64,000 nucleotides of DNA from Actinobacteria bacterium IMCC26256 (GTDB lineage Bacteria > Actinomycetota > Acidimicrobiia > IMCC26256): NCBI GenBank assembly GCA_001023575.1, contig CP011489.1, positions 2,255,747 through 2,319,746 of the forward strand, in the 5' to 3' direction. Under the pieces are notes generated by a model. The model ran no database searches. It had not been told where the DNA came from and saw only the letters and a list, made by a program, of their open reading frames with translations. Made by a program: the position numbers and the translations under genes. Positions 30,455 through 40,611 of this stretch are shown here, piece after piece (the stretch's first letter is position 1; each line of letters starts with the position of its first letter).

Positions 30455-31924
30455 TCAGAGCGCAGCGCCTGCTAGTTCACCGAGGCGCGCGATGACCTGC
30501 GGGTAGATACCCACAATGAGAACAAACGATCCGGTAATGGCGATTGCAGCATTGAGCGCGAACGGCGTCTTGAGGGGGCGTAGATCGATTCCCTCTGGAG
30601 TCTCTCTAAACCAAATTGCCCTCGCGACTCCTGCGTAATAGAAGAACGCTATGACCGAGTTGAGGGCCGCTATTACTCCAAGGATCACCGCTGGCGTTGT
30701 TCCCGCGTCAAGCACTGAACGGAACATCACAAACTTCGCAAACCAACCGGCGAGAGGAGGAATACCAGCGAGCGAGAATAGGAAAGCCGAGGTCATAACC
30801 GCCAAGATCGGCGAGTACTTAGACATTCCACCGAAGGACGAGATCTCATCGGATTGAGTACGTCGCATTGCGGCAATTACACACGCAAACATTCCGAGAT
30901 TCATCGCTCCATAGATCAGGATGTAGACGATTACCGCCTCAAACGAAGCATGCTTAGAGCTACCAACCCCGGCAACGGCGAAGGGCACGAGCATGAATCC
31001 ACCCTGAGCGATTGAGGAATACGCAAGCATGCGAACAATGCTGGTCTGACGAATCGCAACGAGGTTTCCAACTGTCATGGAGAGCGCTGCTAGTACCCAA
31101 ATGATGGGCTGCCAAGATGTATGGCTTGCATAGAAACCGAAGAAGATGACGTTTAGAAGGGCAACAAATCCACCTGCTTTGGATGCAACCGAGAGGAATG
31201 CCGTAACAGGTATGGGCGCACCGTCGTAAGTATCAGGCGCCCAGAAGTGGAACGGCACAGCACTGATCTTGAATGCAAAACCCACAATGGTGAGGAAGAT
31301 CGCGATGCTTAAGAGCGCTGGGGTACCCGCTGATCCTGCATATTCCGCAATTCCGGAGAGCGAGGTTGAGCCACTGAGTCCGTATACCATCGAGATTCCG
31401 TAGAGCATCACCGCAGATGAGAGCACGCCGATAATGAAGTACTTGACCGCTGCTTCGTTGGAGCGCGTGTCGTGCTTTCTCCAGCCTGCAAGCACGAAGG
31501 TTGGAATGGAGATCATCTCTAGCGCAACAAATATCGTGATGAGGTCGCGCGCCCCAGCCATGATCATCATGCCAAGCGTTGAGGTGAGGACTAATACATA
31601 GAACTCGCCCTGGTAGTAGTCGCCCTCCCCGATGTGGTCAACGGAGATGAGGAGTGTCACGTAGGCGACTATGAGGAAGAAGCCCTGAAAAGCAAGAGTA
31701 TAGGTATCGACAACAAACGCCCCTCCGAAGAGAGAGCGGGTACCACCATCCCTTGCAAGAGTGATGATCGGGATCAGCGCAGCAAGGGTTCCGAACGCGG
31801 CTAGTTGATATGTCTTGAAGCGCTCGCGGTACTCGAAGAAAAAGTCCGCGATCAACACGACAACGATCGTCACTGTGACAGCGACGAGCGGAGCTAGAGC
31901 GTGTAGATCCCAATGCACCTTCAC
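30455..31924 (-). CDS. nuoN: NADH-quinone oxidoreductase subunit N, 11-subunit operon
   Basis: Antiporter-like proton-pumping membrane subunit, 489 residues and about 14 membrane spans by family. The key transmembrane glutamate lies in FVALEMISIPTFVLAGW, and the pumping lysine in FAFKISAVPFHFWAPDTYDGAP. It is the last nuo gene of the downstream complex I operon; its stop codon overlaps the upstream homology of the MidA-type methyltransferase. It is a clear paralogue of the subunit N at 40757-42265. Confidence 0.96.
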   Translation of the reverse strand: MKVHWDLHALAPLVAVTVTIVVVLIADFFFEYRERFKTYQLAAFGTLAALIPIITLARDGGTRSLFGGAFVVDTYTLAFQGFFLIVAYVTLLISVDHIGEGDYYQGEFYVLVLTSTLGMMIMAGARDLITIFVALEMISIPTFVLAGWRKHDTRSNEAAVKYFIIGVLSSAVMLYGISMVYGLSGSTSLSGIAEYAGSAGTPALLSIAIFLTIVGFAFKISAVPFHFWAPDTYDGAPIPVTAFLSVASKAGGFVALLNVIFFGFYASHTSWQPIIWVLAALSMTVGNLVAIRQTSIVRMLAYSSIAQGGFMLVPFAVAGVGSSKHASFEAVIVYILIYGAMNLGMFACVIAAMRRTQSDEISSFGGMSKYSPILAVMTSAFLFSLAGIPPLAGWFAKFVMFRSVLDAGTTPAVILGVIAALNSVIAFFYYAGVARAIWFRETPEGIDLRPLKTPFALNAAIAITGSFVLIVGIYPQVIARLGELAGAAL

Positions 31925-31928
31925 TCGG

Positions 31929-33437
31929 TCAGCCCCCGAAGATGCGCGTTACTGCGCGGTCGGTGACGCCAAAAATAATTTGTGGGTAGATACCCAGAGC
32001 AAGAGTTAGAAGAATGAGCGGCGTCCATGCCATCCACTCTGCAGGCCCGACATCGTGGATGTGAGCCTCAGCGAATTCATCTTTCGGAACTCCAAATGCA
32101 ACGCGTTGGTACATCCATAGGAGATACCCAGCGGAGAGAACAGTTCCGATCGCGGCCACGGCCATAAAGCCACGGAATAATCCTTCAGAGAGTCCAGCCG
32201 CAGGGCTATACGCCGAGAGGATTGCTGGGAACTCTCCCCAGAATCCTGCGAGGCCAGGGAGACCCAGCGAGGCCATGACGGCAAAACCGAGTATCCAACC
32301 CATACGCGGTGCCTGCTGAAGCAGCCCACCAAGTCTTGACATTTCGCGGGTGTGGTAATTGTGCTGAACGGAGCCGGCTACAAAGAAGAGCAGGCCGGTG
32401 ATTAAACCATGCGCAACCATCCCGAAGATCGCAGCGTTGATTCCAAATGTGGTCAGCGTTGCAATACCGAGCATCACAAAACCCATGTGAGAGACGGAGG
32501 AGAAGGCGATCACGCGCTTCATATCTGTCTGCGCTAGGCAAGCAAGGGCACCGTAGATAATTCCAATTACAGCGAGCAGACCGATCCAAGGGGCCCATGT
32601 CTGCGCTCCACTTGGGAGAATCGGGAGAGCGATTCGAATGAAACCAAATGTTCCAAGTTTTAGAAGGACTGCAGCCAAGATCACTGAGCCAACCGTTGGC
32701 GCCTCTGTATGCGCATCGGGGAGCCAAGTGTGGAACGGGAACATAGGAACTTTGATAGCGAATCCAAGGAACAGACCAGCGAATATCAAGACTTGAGTGC
32801 CGTGAGCAATCCCGGCGCCGTGAAGGCGTGCAAGCTCTGGTATCTGGAAGCTACCTAGCTTGAAGTAGAGCGCCAAGAACGACAGCAGCATCAATGCTGA
32901 GCCGAAGAGGGTGAACAGGAAGAACTTGATAGATGCGTACTCGCGGTTCGGTCCCCCCCAGACGCCGATCATGAAGAACATCGGGAGAAGCACTACCTCG
33001 AAGAAGATGAAGAACAAGATCAAGTCTTGTGCAACAAATGTTCCGTTCATCCCAACCTCAAGGAGCAGGATGAGGGCTAGGAACGCCTTCGGGTTATGGG
33101 GTTCGGGAAAGTGGTTCCATGAGTAGATGATGCAGAGGATCGTGATCAGCATCGAGAGAGCAAACATTGGGAGTGCAATGCCGTCTATGCCTAGGTGGTA
33201 GCGAGCGTCGATCACCGGTATCCAACTCTTGTTCACTACGAACTGCAGGCTCCCAGACCTGTTGTAGTTGAACTTCGTCAGGATCCCAATGCCGACGGCA
33301 GCCGTGACGATGGTTGTCAGGAGCGCTATGACCTTGACGGTCTGCTCCTGAGCCTTCGGTGTGGCTAATACCAGCACGAGACCGACTGCGGGGAGGAAGA
33401 CCGCGAGGGTCAGTGCCCAACTGTCGAACCAATCCAT
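31929..33437 (-). CDS. nuoM: NADH-quinone oxidoreductase subunit M, 11-subunit operon
   Basis: Proton-pumping membrane subunit of complex I, 502 residues. The conserved glutamate is in FFEVVLLPMFFMIGVWG, and the lysine with the adjoining loop in FAIKVPMFPFHTWLPDAHTEAP, the standard NuoM signature. It precedes nuoN by four bases. Compared with the other copy (42262-43842) it lacks the Ser/Glu-rich C-terminal tail. Confidence 0.96.
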   Translation of the reverse strand: MDWFDSWALTLAVFLPAVGLVLVLATPKAQEQTVKVIALLTTIVTAAVGIGILTKFNYNRSGSLQFVVNKSWIPVIDARYHLGIDGIALPMFALSMLITILCIIYSWNHFPEPHNPKAFLALILLLEVGMNGTFVAQDLILFFIFFEVVLLPMFFMIGVWGGPNREYASIKFFLFTLFGSALMLLSFLALYFKLGSFQIPELARLHGAGIAHGTQVLIFAGLFLGFAIKVPMFPFHTWLPDAHTEAPTVGSVILAAVLLKLGTFGFIRIALPILPSGAQTWAPWIGLLAVIGIIYGALACLAQTDMKRVIAFSSVSHMGFVMLGIATLTTFGINAAIFGMVAHGLITGLLFFVAGSVQHNYHTREMSRLGGLLQQAPRMGWILGFAVMASLGLPGLAGFWGEFPAILSAYSPAAGLSEGLFRGFMAVAAIGTVLSAGYLLWMYQRVAFGVPKDEFAEAHIHDVGPAEWMAWTPLILLTLALGIYPQIIFGVTDRAVTRIFGG

Positions 33438-33454
33438 TTAAAGAATCCTCCTGA

Positions 33455-35587
33455 TTACTTTGCGAGAATGAGCGCGATACTGAAGATCGCGATCGCAATG
33501 ACGATGAGCAGCGCATAACGCTGTACCTGACCAGACTGCAGGCGACGAAGAAGCCCTCCGGCCGCCCCCGTCTCCTTAGCAAGCCCGTTATATGCAGAGT
33601 CGACCGTACCTTGATCGACATATTTGTAGAGACCGCGCCCGAATGCGGGTGCTCCTCGACCGATGCCATTTACGACACCGTCAAGAATGTTCTGGTTAAA
33701 CCAATATGCACTTCGAGCCAATGGCCCCTTGATTCCCCCTACCACGACGTCTGTGTAAAGAACATCTAGGTAGTACTTATTGACGAGGAATGTATAACCA
33801 CCGCGAGCTGCTGCATTGCGCTGCGTGAGACCCTTGAATGGTCCGAGTTGATCCTTGCGGAACCAGAGGTATGAGCAGACGCCAACGGATAGCAAGACCG
33901 CCATTACCGAGACCGCTGCGAGTATCCCCTCGAACTGTGGAACCACGACTTCTGGGAACGCAACTCTCGGCTCTACATACTCGGCGAACTTCTCGACACC
34001 GAGTGGCGCAGCATTTGCGAGACCTGCAACCGTGCTGAAGACAGCAAGAATAATTAGGGGAACCGTGATTGCTTTAGGCGACTCGTGGGGGTGGTGGTGA
34101 CCACGATACTCACCGAAGAATGTGAGGTAGATGCAGCGCGTCATATAAGCAGCAGTTAGAACCGCACCAGCTATTCCGATGATCTGGAAGAAGTGGAAAC
34201 CACTCTGCCCCGCAGTCGCAAGAATTTCATCCTTGGACCAGAAACCAGCGAGTGGAACGATTCCTGCGAGAGCCGCCGAGCCGATCATGAAGGTCACAAA
34301 TGTGATCGGCATGAACTTACGCAGACCACCCATGTCTTTCTTCATGTCGAAGGAGTGGTGCGACCCTGAATGACTAATGGAACCTGCGCCTAGGAAGAGC
34401 AGAGCCTTGAAGAATGCGTGTGTAAAGAGGTGGAAGATTGCACCGACCCATGCACCGACGCCTAGCCCCATGACCATGTAACCGAGTTGGCTAATAGTTG
34501 AGTAGGCAAGAACCTTCTTGATGTCGTCCTGCACAAACGCGAGGAGCGCACCGACGATGATTGTGATCGCACCGATAATCGCCATTGGGTTCATACCGCC
34601 ATCGGCGATCGAGAAGCCCTGCCAGAAGACGCCGTATAGACGAGCACCGAGATACACGCCCGCTACAACCATTGTTGCGGCGTGAATGAGGGCAGATACA
34701 GGGGTTGGTCCGGCCATTGCATCGGGGAGCCAGGTATGGAGTGGGAACTGTCCACTCTTTCCGATAATCCCCATGAGCAGAAGTGATGCTCCGACCAGCC
34801 AGATGGTGTGCCCACCACGCCCCGCCAACGCAGCCTCATTGATCTCAGTGAGGTTGAAGGTCTGACCAGCAGCGAAGAAAGTGACGATTACTCCAAGTAG
34901 CAGCCCTATGTCGCCGGTACGCGTTGTGAGGAAAGCCTTGATTGCAGCATTCGAGTTTGGCTTCTCCTCCCACCAGTGACCAATCAGCATGAAGGAGCAG
35001 ACACCGACAAGTTCCCAGCCGGTGAGAAGCATCAGTGAGTTATTAGCGACCACCAGTACGAGCATGGAGCCCGTGAAGAGGCTCAGTGCTGCATAGAAAT
35101 ATGTGTAGCGAGTGTCGTGCTCCATGTACGCCGTTGAGTAGACGTGGACAAGGAGCGAGATAAATGTGACGACGAAGAGCATCATCACAGCCAGGCCGTC
35201 GATCTGAATCCCAGCGCTGAACTTAATGAGCCCGTTGGACCACCAGTCCCATGTCTGGGTTATCGGGGCGATTCCACTCTCAGCGCCAACACCGCCATGG
35301 AACACGAGGCTCTTGCCTAATCCGGATAGAGCAGAGCCGCCCTCGCCCGCTAGAGAATCCTCTACATGCTGAATCCACTGGAAGGCGGTGATGCATGACA
35401 TCACGAACGCCGCTCCTACCGCTGTGATCCCTACCTCTGCACCGCGCTTGGGCATGCGCTTTCCAAAGAGAAGAATCGTTACGAAGGAGAGCACCATGAG
35501 CAAGGGGATTACCCAGGCATGGGAGATGAGCCACGGAGCAGCGATCTCTGCCTTCGCTGTTGTTGTCTCTACTGCGAGTCTGTACAT
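33455..35587 (-). CDS. nuoL: NADH-quinone oxidoreductase subunit L, 11-subunit operon
   Basis: Distal proton-pumping subunit with the long lateral helix, 710 residues. GWELVGVCSFMLIGHWW carries the pumping glutamate, and GKSGQFPLHTWLPDAMAGPTPVSALIHAATMV the lysine and signature loop. A short His-rich loop (GHHHPHESP) lies before the C-terminal spans. It begins 10 bases after nuoK. The long lateral helix region and final membrane anchor are intact. Confidence 0.96.
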   Translation of the reverse strand: MYRLAVETTTAKAEIAAPWLISHAWVIPLLMVLSFVTILLFGKRMPKRGAEVGITAVGAAFVMSCITAFQWIQHVEDSLAGEGGSALSGLGKSLVFHGGVGAESGIAPITQTWDWWSNGLIKFSAGIQIDGLAVMMLFVVTFISLLVHVYSTAYMEHDTRYTYFYAALSLFTGSMLVLVVANNSLMLLTGWELVGVCSFMLIGHWWEEKPNSNAAIKAFLTTRTGDIGLLLGVIVTFFAAGQTFNLTEINEAALAGRGGHTIWLVGASLLLMGIIGKSGQFPLHTWLPDAMAGPTPVSALIHAATMVVAGVYLGARLYGVFWQGFSIADGGMNPMAIIGAITIIVGALLAFVQDDIKKVLAYSTISQLGYMVMGLGVGAWVGAIFHLFTHAFFKALLFLGAGSISHSGSHHSFDMKKDMGGLRKFMPITFVTFMIGSAALAGIVPLAGFWSKDEILATAGQSGFHFFQIIGIAGAVLTAAYMTRCIYLTFFGEYRGHHHPHESPKAITVPLIILAVFSTVAGLANAAPLGVEKFAEYVEPRVAFPEVVVPQFEGILAAVSVMAVLLSVGVCSYLWFRKDQLGPFKGLTQRNAAARGGYTFLVNKYYLDVLYTDVVVGGIKGPLARSAYWFNQNILDGVVNGIGRGAPAFGRGLYKYVDQGTVDSAYNGLAKETGAAGGLLRRLQSGQVQRYALLIVIAIAIFSIALILAK

Positions 35588-35597
35588 AGTTATGAAA

Positions 35598-35897
35598 TCA
35601 GCCCTTCAGTTGTTGGGCCTGATCAAGGTCCGGGCTGCGGAAATTACGGAACAAGAGGAGAATGATCGCGAGACCTACGCCAACCTCGGCAGCAGCAATC
35701 GTGATCACGAAGAGAACAAAGATCTGCCCGCTCGTATCTTTTAGGTAAGCCGAAAACGCGATGAGATTGAGGTTCACGGCATTGAGCATCAACTCAATGC
35801 TCATAAGGACAAGCACGCCGTTACGGCGAACGAGTACGCCGTATATCCCAATGCAGAAAAGCACAGCGGCGAGGATAAGGAACTGGTTGAGGATCAT
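35598..35897 (-). CDS. nuoK: NADH-quinone oxidoreductase subunit K, 11-subunit operon
   Basis: Small three-span subunit of the membrane arm, 99 residues. The two membrane glutamates of the proton path are present, in [19 protein letters not shown] and [19 protein letters not shown]. Its start codon overlaps the nuoJ stop by one base. Length is normal for the family. Confidence 0.96.
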   Translation of the reverse strand: MILNQFLILAAVLFCIGIYGVLVRRNGVLVLMSIELMLNAVNLNLIAFSAYLKDTSGQIFVLFVITIAAAEVGVGLAIILLLFRNFRSPDLDQAQQLKG

Positions 35898-36385
35898 CAG
35901 TCTCTCCTCGCCAGAACAATCGCTCCGACTAAGGCAGCGAGTAGGAGAATCGAGACCGCCTCGAACGGCACGATGTAGAGGCGGAATATGTCCGATGACA
36001 GCACCGAGGTCTTAGTAGGTGCATCGATAACTACTTTGGAGTTACCGAATGCATCGACTAGGAGAGCGGTAAGGGTGCCTACCAATGCAAGGGAGGCTAC
36101 AAACGCCGGCATTCTCTGCGAGTTATCGAGATCTAGGTCGCCCATTGGTGAACGAGTCAGCATGATCCCGAACAAAAAGAGGATTACAACGGCCCCGATA
36201 TAAATCAGCACCTGCACCCATGCAACAAACTCGGCTGCTAAGAGGATGTACTGAGCAGCTGCGCCAGCAAGCACAATCACGAGGTAGAGAGCAGCGTGCA
36301 CAACATTGCTCGTGCGCACCACACCGATAGCGCTGAGCACCATCGCTATTGCGATGATCCAGAAGGCGACGTTCTGAGCAACCAT
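35897..36385 (-). CDS. nuoJ: NADH-quinone oxidoreductase subunit J, 11-subunit operon
   Basis: Five-span membrane subunit, 162 residues, whose third helix rotates during turnover. The segment [31 protein letters not shown] is the conserved helix 2-3 region. It overlaps nuoI and nuoK by one base each, so the H-I-J-K block is translationally coupled. Slightly shorter than the copy at 46204-46746. Confidence 0.95.
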   Translation of the reverse strand: MVAQNVAFWIIAIAMVLSAIGVVRTSNVVHAALYLVIVLAGAAAQYILLAAEFVAWVQVLIYIGAVVILFLFGIMLTRSPMGDLDLDNSQRMPAFVASLALVGTLTALLVDAFGNSKVVIDAPTKTSVLSSDIFRLYIVPFEAVSILLLAALVGAIVLARRD

Positions 36386-36873
36386 TACTTCTTCGCCTTC
36401 GCGACAGGGGCCGCTCCAACCTCTAGCGGCTCAACCTCGGGAACAGTGTGGAACCACTCTCCGAGTCGGTCCTTGTTGTGCAAGAGGCTTGCAATATTGG
36501 GCTCGGAGTATTCATACTCTGGGCTCCAGAAGAGGGCATCGAACGGGCAGACCTCGACGCAGATTCCGCAGTACATGCAGAGCGCGTAATCGATATCGAA
36601 GCGATCTAGAAGGTTTACAGCACGCGGTCGTCCACCCTCGCGACGAGCGGGTCGCTCTTCTTTATGCCCCTCGATGTAGATGCACCAATCTGGGCAGGCG
36701 CGGCTGCAGAGCATGCATGAGGTGCAGTTGTCTTCATGCAGTGCAATGACTCCACGCGAGCGCGCTGGTGGCTGCTCTTTCTCATGCGGGTACTGCACGG
36801 TGACGGCGCCTTGAAGCATCGTCTTAAAGGTGATACCGAGCCCACCTATCAGACCAGGGAGTTTAAAGGCCAT
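36385..36873 (-). CDS. nuoI: NADH-quinone oxidoreductase subunit I (2x 4Fe-4S), 11-subunit operon
   Basis: Peripheral-arm ferredoxin-like subunit, 162 residues, with two 4Fe-4S motifs, Cys50-53-56-60 and Cys99-102-105-109, which form clusters N6a and N6b. The start [17 protein letters not shown] at 36871-36873 abuts the nuoH stop and gives the normal N-terminus; a longer frame from 36942 would overlap nuoH and adds unrelated residues. In a complex without NuoEFG these clusters and N2 would be the whole chain, so the electron donor must dock near NuoI/NuoB. Confidence 0.95.
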   Translation of the reverse strand: MAFKLPGLIGGLGITFKTMLQGAVTVQYPHEKEQPPARSRGVIALHEDNCTSCMLCSRACPDWCIYIEGHKEERPARREGGRPRAVNLLDRFDIDYALCMYCGICVEVCPFDALFWSPEYEYSEPNIASLLHNKDRLGEWFHTVPEVEPLEVGAAPVAKAKK

Positions 36874-37901
36874 TAGAAAGCCACCTTGATAATCGCTGTG
36901 ACAATGATGTTTGCGAGTGCAATCGGAATCAAGAACTTCCAAGCAATTGCTTGGAGTTGGTCCTCACGAAGACGAGGATAGGTGAAGCGCACCCAGAACA
37001 TTAGGAACGCAACTCCCATGAGTTTGACGAACAAAACCAAGGGCCCAAGTAGCTCCGCTGATAGGCCGTGTACCCCTGGCAGGGACCAACCGCCGAGAAA
37101 GAGTGTCGCAGCGAGTGCGGCGAAGGCGGTGGCGGTACCGAACTCTCCGATGAAGAAGAAAAGGAATCTGAATCCGGAGTACTCAACCATGTAACCAGCG
37201 ACGAGTTCGCTCTCAGCAACGGGCATGTCGAATGGCGTCTGGCTCAACTCGGCTTGGGCTGCGATCATGAAGAGCAGGAACCCGATGATCTGCGTGAAGA
37301 TGAAGGGGTTACCTATTCCGCTCCACCCAAAGATTGATCCATTCTGCTGGGCTGAGACGATTCCTTGGAGGCTCATCGTGCCCGCCTGCATTACGACTCC
37401 GACTACAGCTAGGAGGAGCGGGAGCTCGTAGGCGATTAACTGCCCTGCTGCGCGAAGCGCGCCCATCAATGCAAATTTGTTTGCGCTAGACCAACCGGCC
37501 ATGAGCACTCCAATTACGGAGAGGCTCGAGACCGCTAGGGCGTAGAAAACTCCAACATCGAGGTTCGCCACAACCGCTACTGGACCAATGGGGATTACAA
37601 CGAACATCAGGAATGTAGAGATAACAACTATCACCGGAGCAAAGGCGAAGACCCGGCGGTCTGCATCCTCGGGGATGATGTCTTCTTTCTGGAGGAACTT
37701 AAGTCCGTCGCCTACAAGCTGGAACCAACCATGGAATCCACCTGGATCCATCGGCCCAAGTCGGCTCTGCATATGGCTCATCATTTTGAGCAAGAAGGTG
37801 TAGCCAAGTACGAGAGCGCCTAGCGGCACAATCAAGAGGATTACAAGCGCCTTAAACGCAAGCATCCATCCCCAACCGATCTCCAACGCGAGAACACTCA
37901 T
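36873..37901 (-). CDS. nuoH: NADH-quinone oxidoreductase subunit H, 11-subunit operon
   Basis: Eight-span membrane subunit forming the quinone entry channel, 342 residues. The loop [27 protein letters not shown] and the acidic segment [23 protein letters not shown] are conserved. Its ATG overlaps the nuoD stop. It is shorter than the copy at 47333-48532, mainly at the termini. Confidence 0.96.
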   Translation of the reverse strand: MSVLALEIGWGWMLAFKALVILLIVPLGALVLGYTFLLKMMSHMQSRLGPMDPGGFHGWFQLVGDGLKFLQKEDIIPEDADRRVFAFAPVIVVISTFLMFVVIPIGPVAVVANLDVGVFYALAVSSLSVIGVLMAGWSSANKFALMGALRAAGQLIAYELPLLLAVVGVVMQAGTMSLQGIVSAQQNGSIFGWSGIGNPFIFTQIIGFLLFMIAAQAELSQTPFDMPVAESELVAGYMVEYSGFRFLFFFIGEFGTATAFAALAATLFLGGWSLPGVHGLSAELLGPLVLFVKLMGVAFLMFWVRFTYPRLREDQLQAIAWKFLIPIALANIIVTAIIKVAF

Positions 37902-39118
37902 CGGTCAATGTCTCCGAGAATGAAGTAGAGCGAAGCAAGGATGGTCACAACGTCTGGCACGTATACGCCTCGAAGCATCCATGGGAGAATTGAGACATTG
38001 CTAAATGACGCTGAGCGAATCTTTACGCGGAATGGTCCGGTGCCGCCCTTGGATACGACGTAGTAACCCATCTGGCCCAATGGGTTCTCAGTCTCAACCC
38101 ACGACTCGCCTGCTGGCACCTTGATGATGCGTGCAACCTTGGCCATGATCGGCCCAGAAGGCATCTTGTCTAGAAGCTGCAGCACCATTCGTGCTGACTC
38201 GCGAGTCTCTTGCAGGCGCACCCAGTAACGCGCAAAGGAGTCGCCATCGGGGTGAGTGAATACCTCAAAGTCGAGCTCTGGGTAGGCAAGATAAGGAGCT
38301 CCATCGCGGCGAAGATCCCAATCGACGCCAGAGGCGCGAAGGTTCGATCCGGAGACTCCATAAGAAGCCCCGAGCTCTCCAGGGATGATCCCGACGGAGC
38401 GCGTACGTGCCTGAAAGATCTCGTTCCCAAGGACAAGATCCTCGAACACATCGCATGCATCAAGCACGATCTTCATGACGTTTCGAGTCTCAGCGATCCA
38501 TCCCCAAGGCAGATCGTCCTTGAGTCCGCCGATGCGATTGAAGTTGGGGTGGAAACGCCCACCGGTTGCTGATTCGATCAAGTTAAGAACGTGCTCACGA
38601 TCGCGGAAACCATAGAACGCTGGAGTGAGGGCTCCAACCTGCAGCCCCATCTCTCCGAGGAAGAGCAAGAAGGTCGCTATACGAGAGAGCTCGGTGAGCG
38701 CGGTACGAATGTATTGAGCTCGCGGTGGTGCCTCAATCTCCATCAACTGCTCAGCAGCGTGGACAAATGGAACCTCGTTAGCGAAACTGCTCAACCAGTC
38801 GATTCGGTTGATAAGTGTCGTCACCTGAGGATAGGTACGGAACTCAGTAAGTTTCTCGTAGCCGCGGTGCATGTAACCGATGACAGGATCGGCGGCAATT
38901 ACGCGCTCGCCATCAAGGCGCACCACTAGTCGCAGTGTTCCGTGAGTAGCAGGGTGCTGCGGTCCAAGGTTGATGATCATGTCGCCGGTATCGAGCTCGA
39001 CATTTACTCGAGCATCTGCGAGGTGGCGCTGCATGCCAGGTGCTACCTCAAAATCAGGGACGGCTTTAAAATCAGGGCTGTCGTTTGTTGGGGTTACGGG
39101 CTGCTCGGTGCTGCTCAT
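37898..39118 (-). CDS. nuoD: NADH-quinone oxidoreductase subunit D, 11-subunit operon (HRG type)
   Basis: Catalytic quinone-binding subunit (49 kDa homologue), 406 residues. The LGPQHPATHGTLRL motif supplies the quinone-site histidine. Residues 81-90 read GYMHRGYEKL, with Arg85 at the position that NDUFAF7 dimethylates in mitochondrial NDUFS2. The other NuoD of this window has threonine there. A MidA/NDUFAF7-type gene ends the same operon. nuoD is separate from nuoC, overlapping it by four bases, and is followed by nuoH because nuoEFG are absent. Confidence 0.96.
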   Translation of the reverse strand: MSSTEQPVTPTNDSPDFKAVPDFEVAPGMQRHLADARVNVELDTGDMIINLGPQHPATHGTLRLVVRLDGERVIAADPVIGYMHRGYEKLTEFRTYPQVTTLINRIDWLSSFANEVPFVHAAEQLMEIEAPPRAQYIRTALTELSRIATFLLFLGEMGLQVGALTPAFYGFRDREHVLNLIESATGGRFHPNFNRIGGLKDDLPWGWIAETRNVMKIVLDACDVFEDLVLGNEIFQARTRSVGIIPGELGASYGVSGSNLRASGVDWDLRRDGAPYLAYPELDFEVFTHPDGDSFARYWVRLQETRESARMVLQLLDKMPSGPIMAKVARIIKVPAGESWVETENPLGQMGYYVVSKGGTGPFRVKIRSASFSNVSILPWMLRGVYVPDVVTILASLYFILGDIDR

Positions 39119-39738
39119 GCTTCAACTGCCTCGTCTTTTGTCTCTTCGTCGCTCTCCGAGCCAGGCATTGGTTCAACATCCGTGAGCCCGGGCCATGGCT
39201 TTACCTCACGCGCAAGTAATGGAAAATCTTTGCGGAGTGGGTGCCCCTCAAACTCTGCAGGCAGATAAAGGTGCCTGAGGCTGGGGTGTCCATCAAAGAC
39301 AACTCCATACATCTCCCAGCACTCTCGCTCGTGCCAATCTGCACCGGGATAGACAGAGACCCACGAATCACAATGCGGAGCGGCCTCGTCTACATCGGCT
39401 TTGATCGTAAAACCAATGTGTTGAACAGTTGACTGCACATGTGCAAATACTTGAAAACGTCCAGCGCTACCAGCTGCACCAAAAGTCATCTCTTTAGGCT
39501 GCGCTGGAGTAGATGTATCTCCCTCGATTAGCCCAACAGTTGGTGCCGGCATCCAGTCGATGCCTGATATGAAGGAGAGATAGTTGCATCCAAGAGTATT
39601 TCTCGCGGTCTCTGCGACACTCCGCCATGAATCAAGGCGCACGCGCAGAACAAGATTTCCACATGCCTCTGCATGCTCAATGACAGCGTCACCGAGAGCC
39701 TCTGTAACGCGCGTGGTTAATACTTCAAGGTCAGACAA
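39115..39738 (-). CDS. nuoC: NADH-quinone oxidoreductase subunit C, 11-subunit operon
   Basis: Peripheral-arm 30 kDa homologue, 207 residues, that packs on NuoD. The C-terminal signature [26 protein letters not shown] followed by [11 protein letters not shown] is clear. An acidic tail ([13 protein letters not shown]) follows. It overlaps nuoB by 8 bases and nuoD by 4. It is longer than the 174-residue copy at 54426-54950. Confidence 0.95.
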   Translation of the reverse strand: MSDLEVLTTRVTEALGDAVIEHAEACGNLVLRVRLDSWRSVAETARNTLGCNYLSFISGIDWMPAPTVGLIEGDTSTPAQPKEMTFGAAGSAGRFQVFAHVQSTVQHIGFTIKADVDEAAPHCDSWVSVYPGADWHERECWEMYGVVFDGHPSLRHLYLPAEFEGHPLRKDFPLLAREVKPWPGLTDVEPMPGSESDEETKDEAVEA

Positions 39739-40258
39739 CGTTGATCGGCTCCCCGTTCCAACGCTTGCGCATGTCGTCGTTTCCGATTCCTTCGTTCTGA
39801 ATCTGCTCCTGAAGCATCACAACAGCTTGAATTAAAGCCTCTGGGCGCGGTGGGCAGCCTGGGACATATACGTCGACTGGGAGGATCTGGTCGATTCCCT
39901 TGGTTACCGAGTAGGAGTCCCAGTAAGGCCCACCGCAGTTCGCACATGAACCCATTGAGATGACATATTTAGGGTCGGGCATCTGCTCGTAGAGTCGTCG
40001 AATTGCAGGGGCCATCTTGTCGGTGACCGTCCCTGATATCACGATCAGATCGGCTTGACGCGGGCTTGCCGGGAACGGAATTACCCCAATGCGCATCATG
40101 TCGTAGCGCGGGCTCGCTAGCGCCGCACCCATCTCGATAGCGCAGCAAGCGAGTCCCCACTGGAACATCCAGAGCGAGTACTTGCGGCTGTAGTTGAGGA
40201 GCCATGTAAGCGGCTTTGCAACCGGCTTCTGGAGCATCCCGCTGTCGGCTAGGCCCAT
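39731..40258 (-). CDS. nuoB: NADH-quinone oxidoreductase subunit B (cluster N2), 11-subunit operon
   Basis: PSST homologue, 175 residues, carrying terminal 4Fe-4S cluster N2 next to the quinone site. All four ligands are visible: Cys38-Cys39 (GLACCAIE), Cys105 (GSCANCGG) and Cys135 (PGCPPRPE). An N-terminal extension and a C-terminal tail are modest. It overlaps nuoA and nuoC. The intact ligand set argues that this complex is active. Confidence 0.97.
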   Translation of the reverse strand: MGLADSGMLQKPVAKPLTWLLNYSRKYSLWMFQWGLACCAIEMGAALASPRYDMMRIGVIPFPASPRQADLIVISGTVTDKMAPAIRRLYEQMPDPKYVISMGSCANCGGPYWDSYSVTKGIDQILPVDVYVPGCPPRPEALIQAVVMLQEQIQNEGIGNDDMRKRWNGEPINVV

Positions 40259-40611
40259 CTGAGAACCCCTTTACGCCAGGCGTATACGAGACCCAATGTG
40301 AGCACAAGAATAAAGACAATCATGGAGATAAGCGCCGAGACTCCAAGCGCTTCGAGATTGATTGCCCATGGAAAAATGAAGACGGCCTCAACATCGAACA
40401 TTACAAATAGAAGTGCGTATACGTAATAGCGAACGTTTGACTGACCGAATCCGCGGATGGGGTCCGAGCCAGCCTCGTAGGCAATATATTTCTCTGGCTG
40501 GGGCCGATTTGGGCGCACGAGACGCCCCACGCCAAGCATGGCTCCCACCATTCCAAGAGCGGCGACCGCGAAGACGGCGACTGCTAAATAATTACGGTAA
40601 AACTGAGTCAC
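40249..40611 (-). CDS. nuoA: NADH-quinone oxidoreductase subunit A, 11-subunit operon
   Basis: Three-span membrane subunit, 120 residues from the chosen start. [13 protein letters not shown] holds the conserved Asp and Glu of helix 2. GTG at 40609-40611 has GGAGG five bases upstream and is preferred to GTG at 40621-40623, which would add four residues without a clear binding site. It opens the 11-subunit operon, 145 bases downstream of the last gene of the 14-subunit operon. That gap shows no convincing terminator or promoter, so the two operons may be partly co-transcribed. Confidence 0.93.
   Translation of the reverse strand: MTQFYRNYLAVAVFAVAALGMVGAMLGVGRLVRPNRPQPEKYIAYEAGSDPIRGFGQSNVRYYVYALLFVMFDVEAVFIFPWAINLEALGVSALISMIVFILVLTLGLVYAWRKGVLRWA

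Noticed and set aside
36874..36942. Longer N-terminus for NuoI (11-subunit operon) from 36942
   Set aside because: It would lie inside nuoH and adds residues unlike NuoI; the ATG at 36873 gives the family N-terminus.
30455..40611. Missing nuoE, nuoF and nuoG as a deletion or assembly gap
   Set aside because: nuoD and nuoH overlap by four bases in this operon, so nothing has been removed at that point; the 11-gene form looks native.
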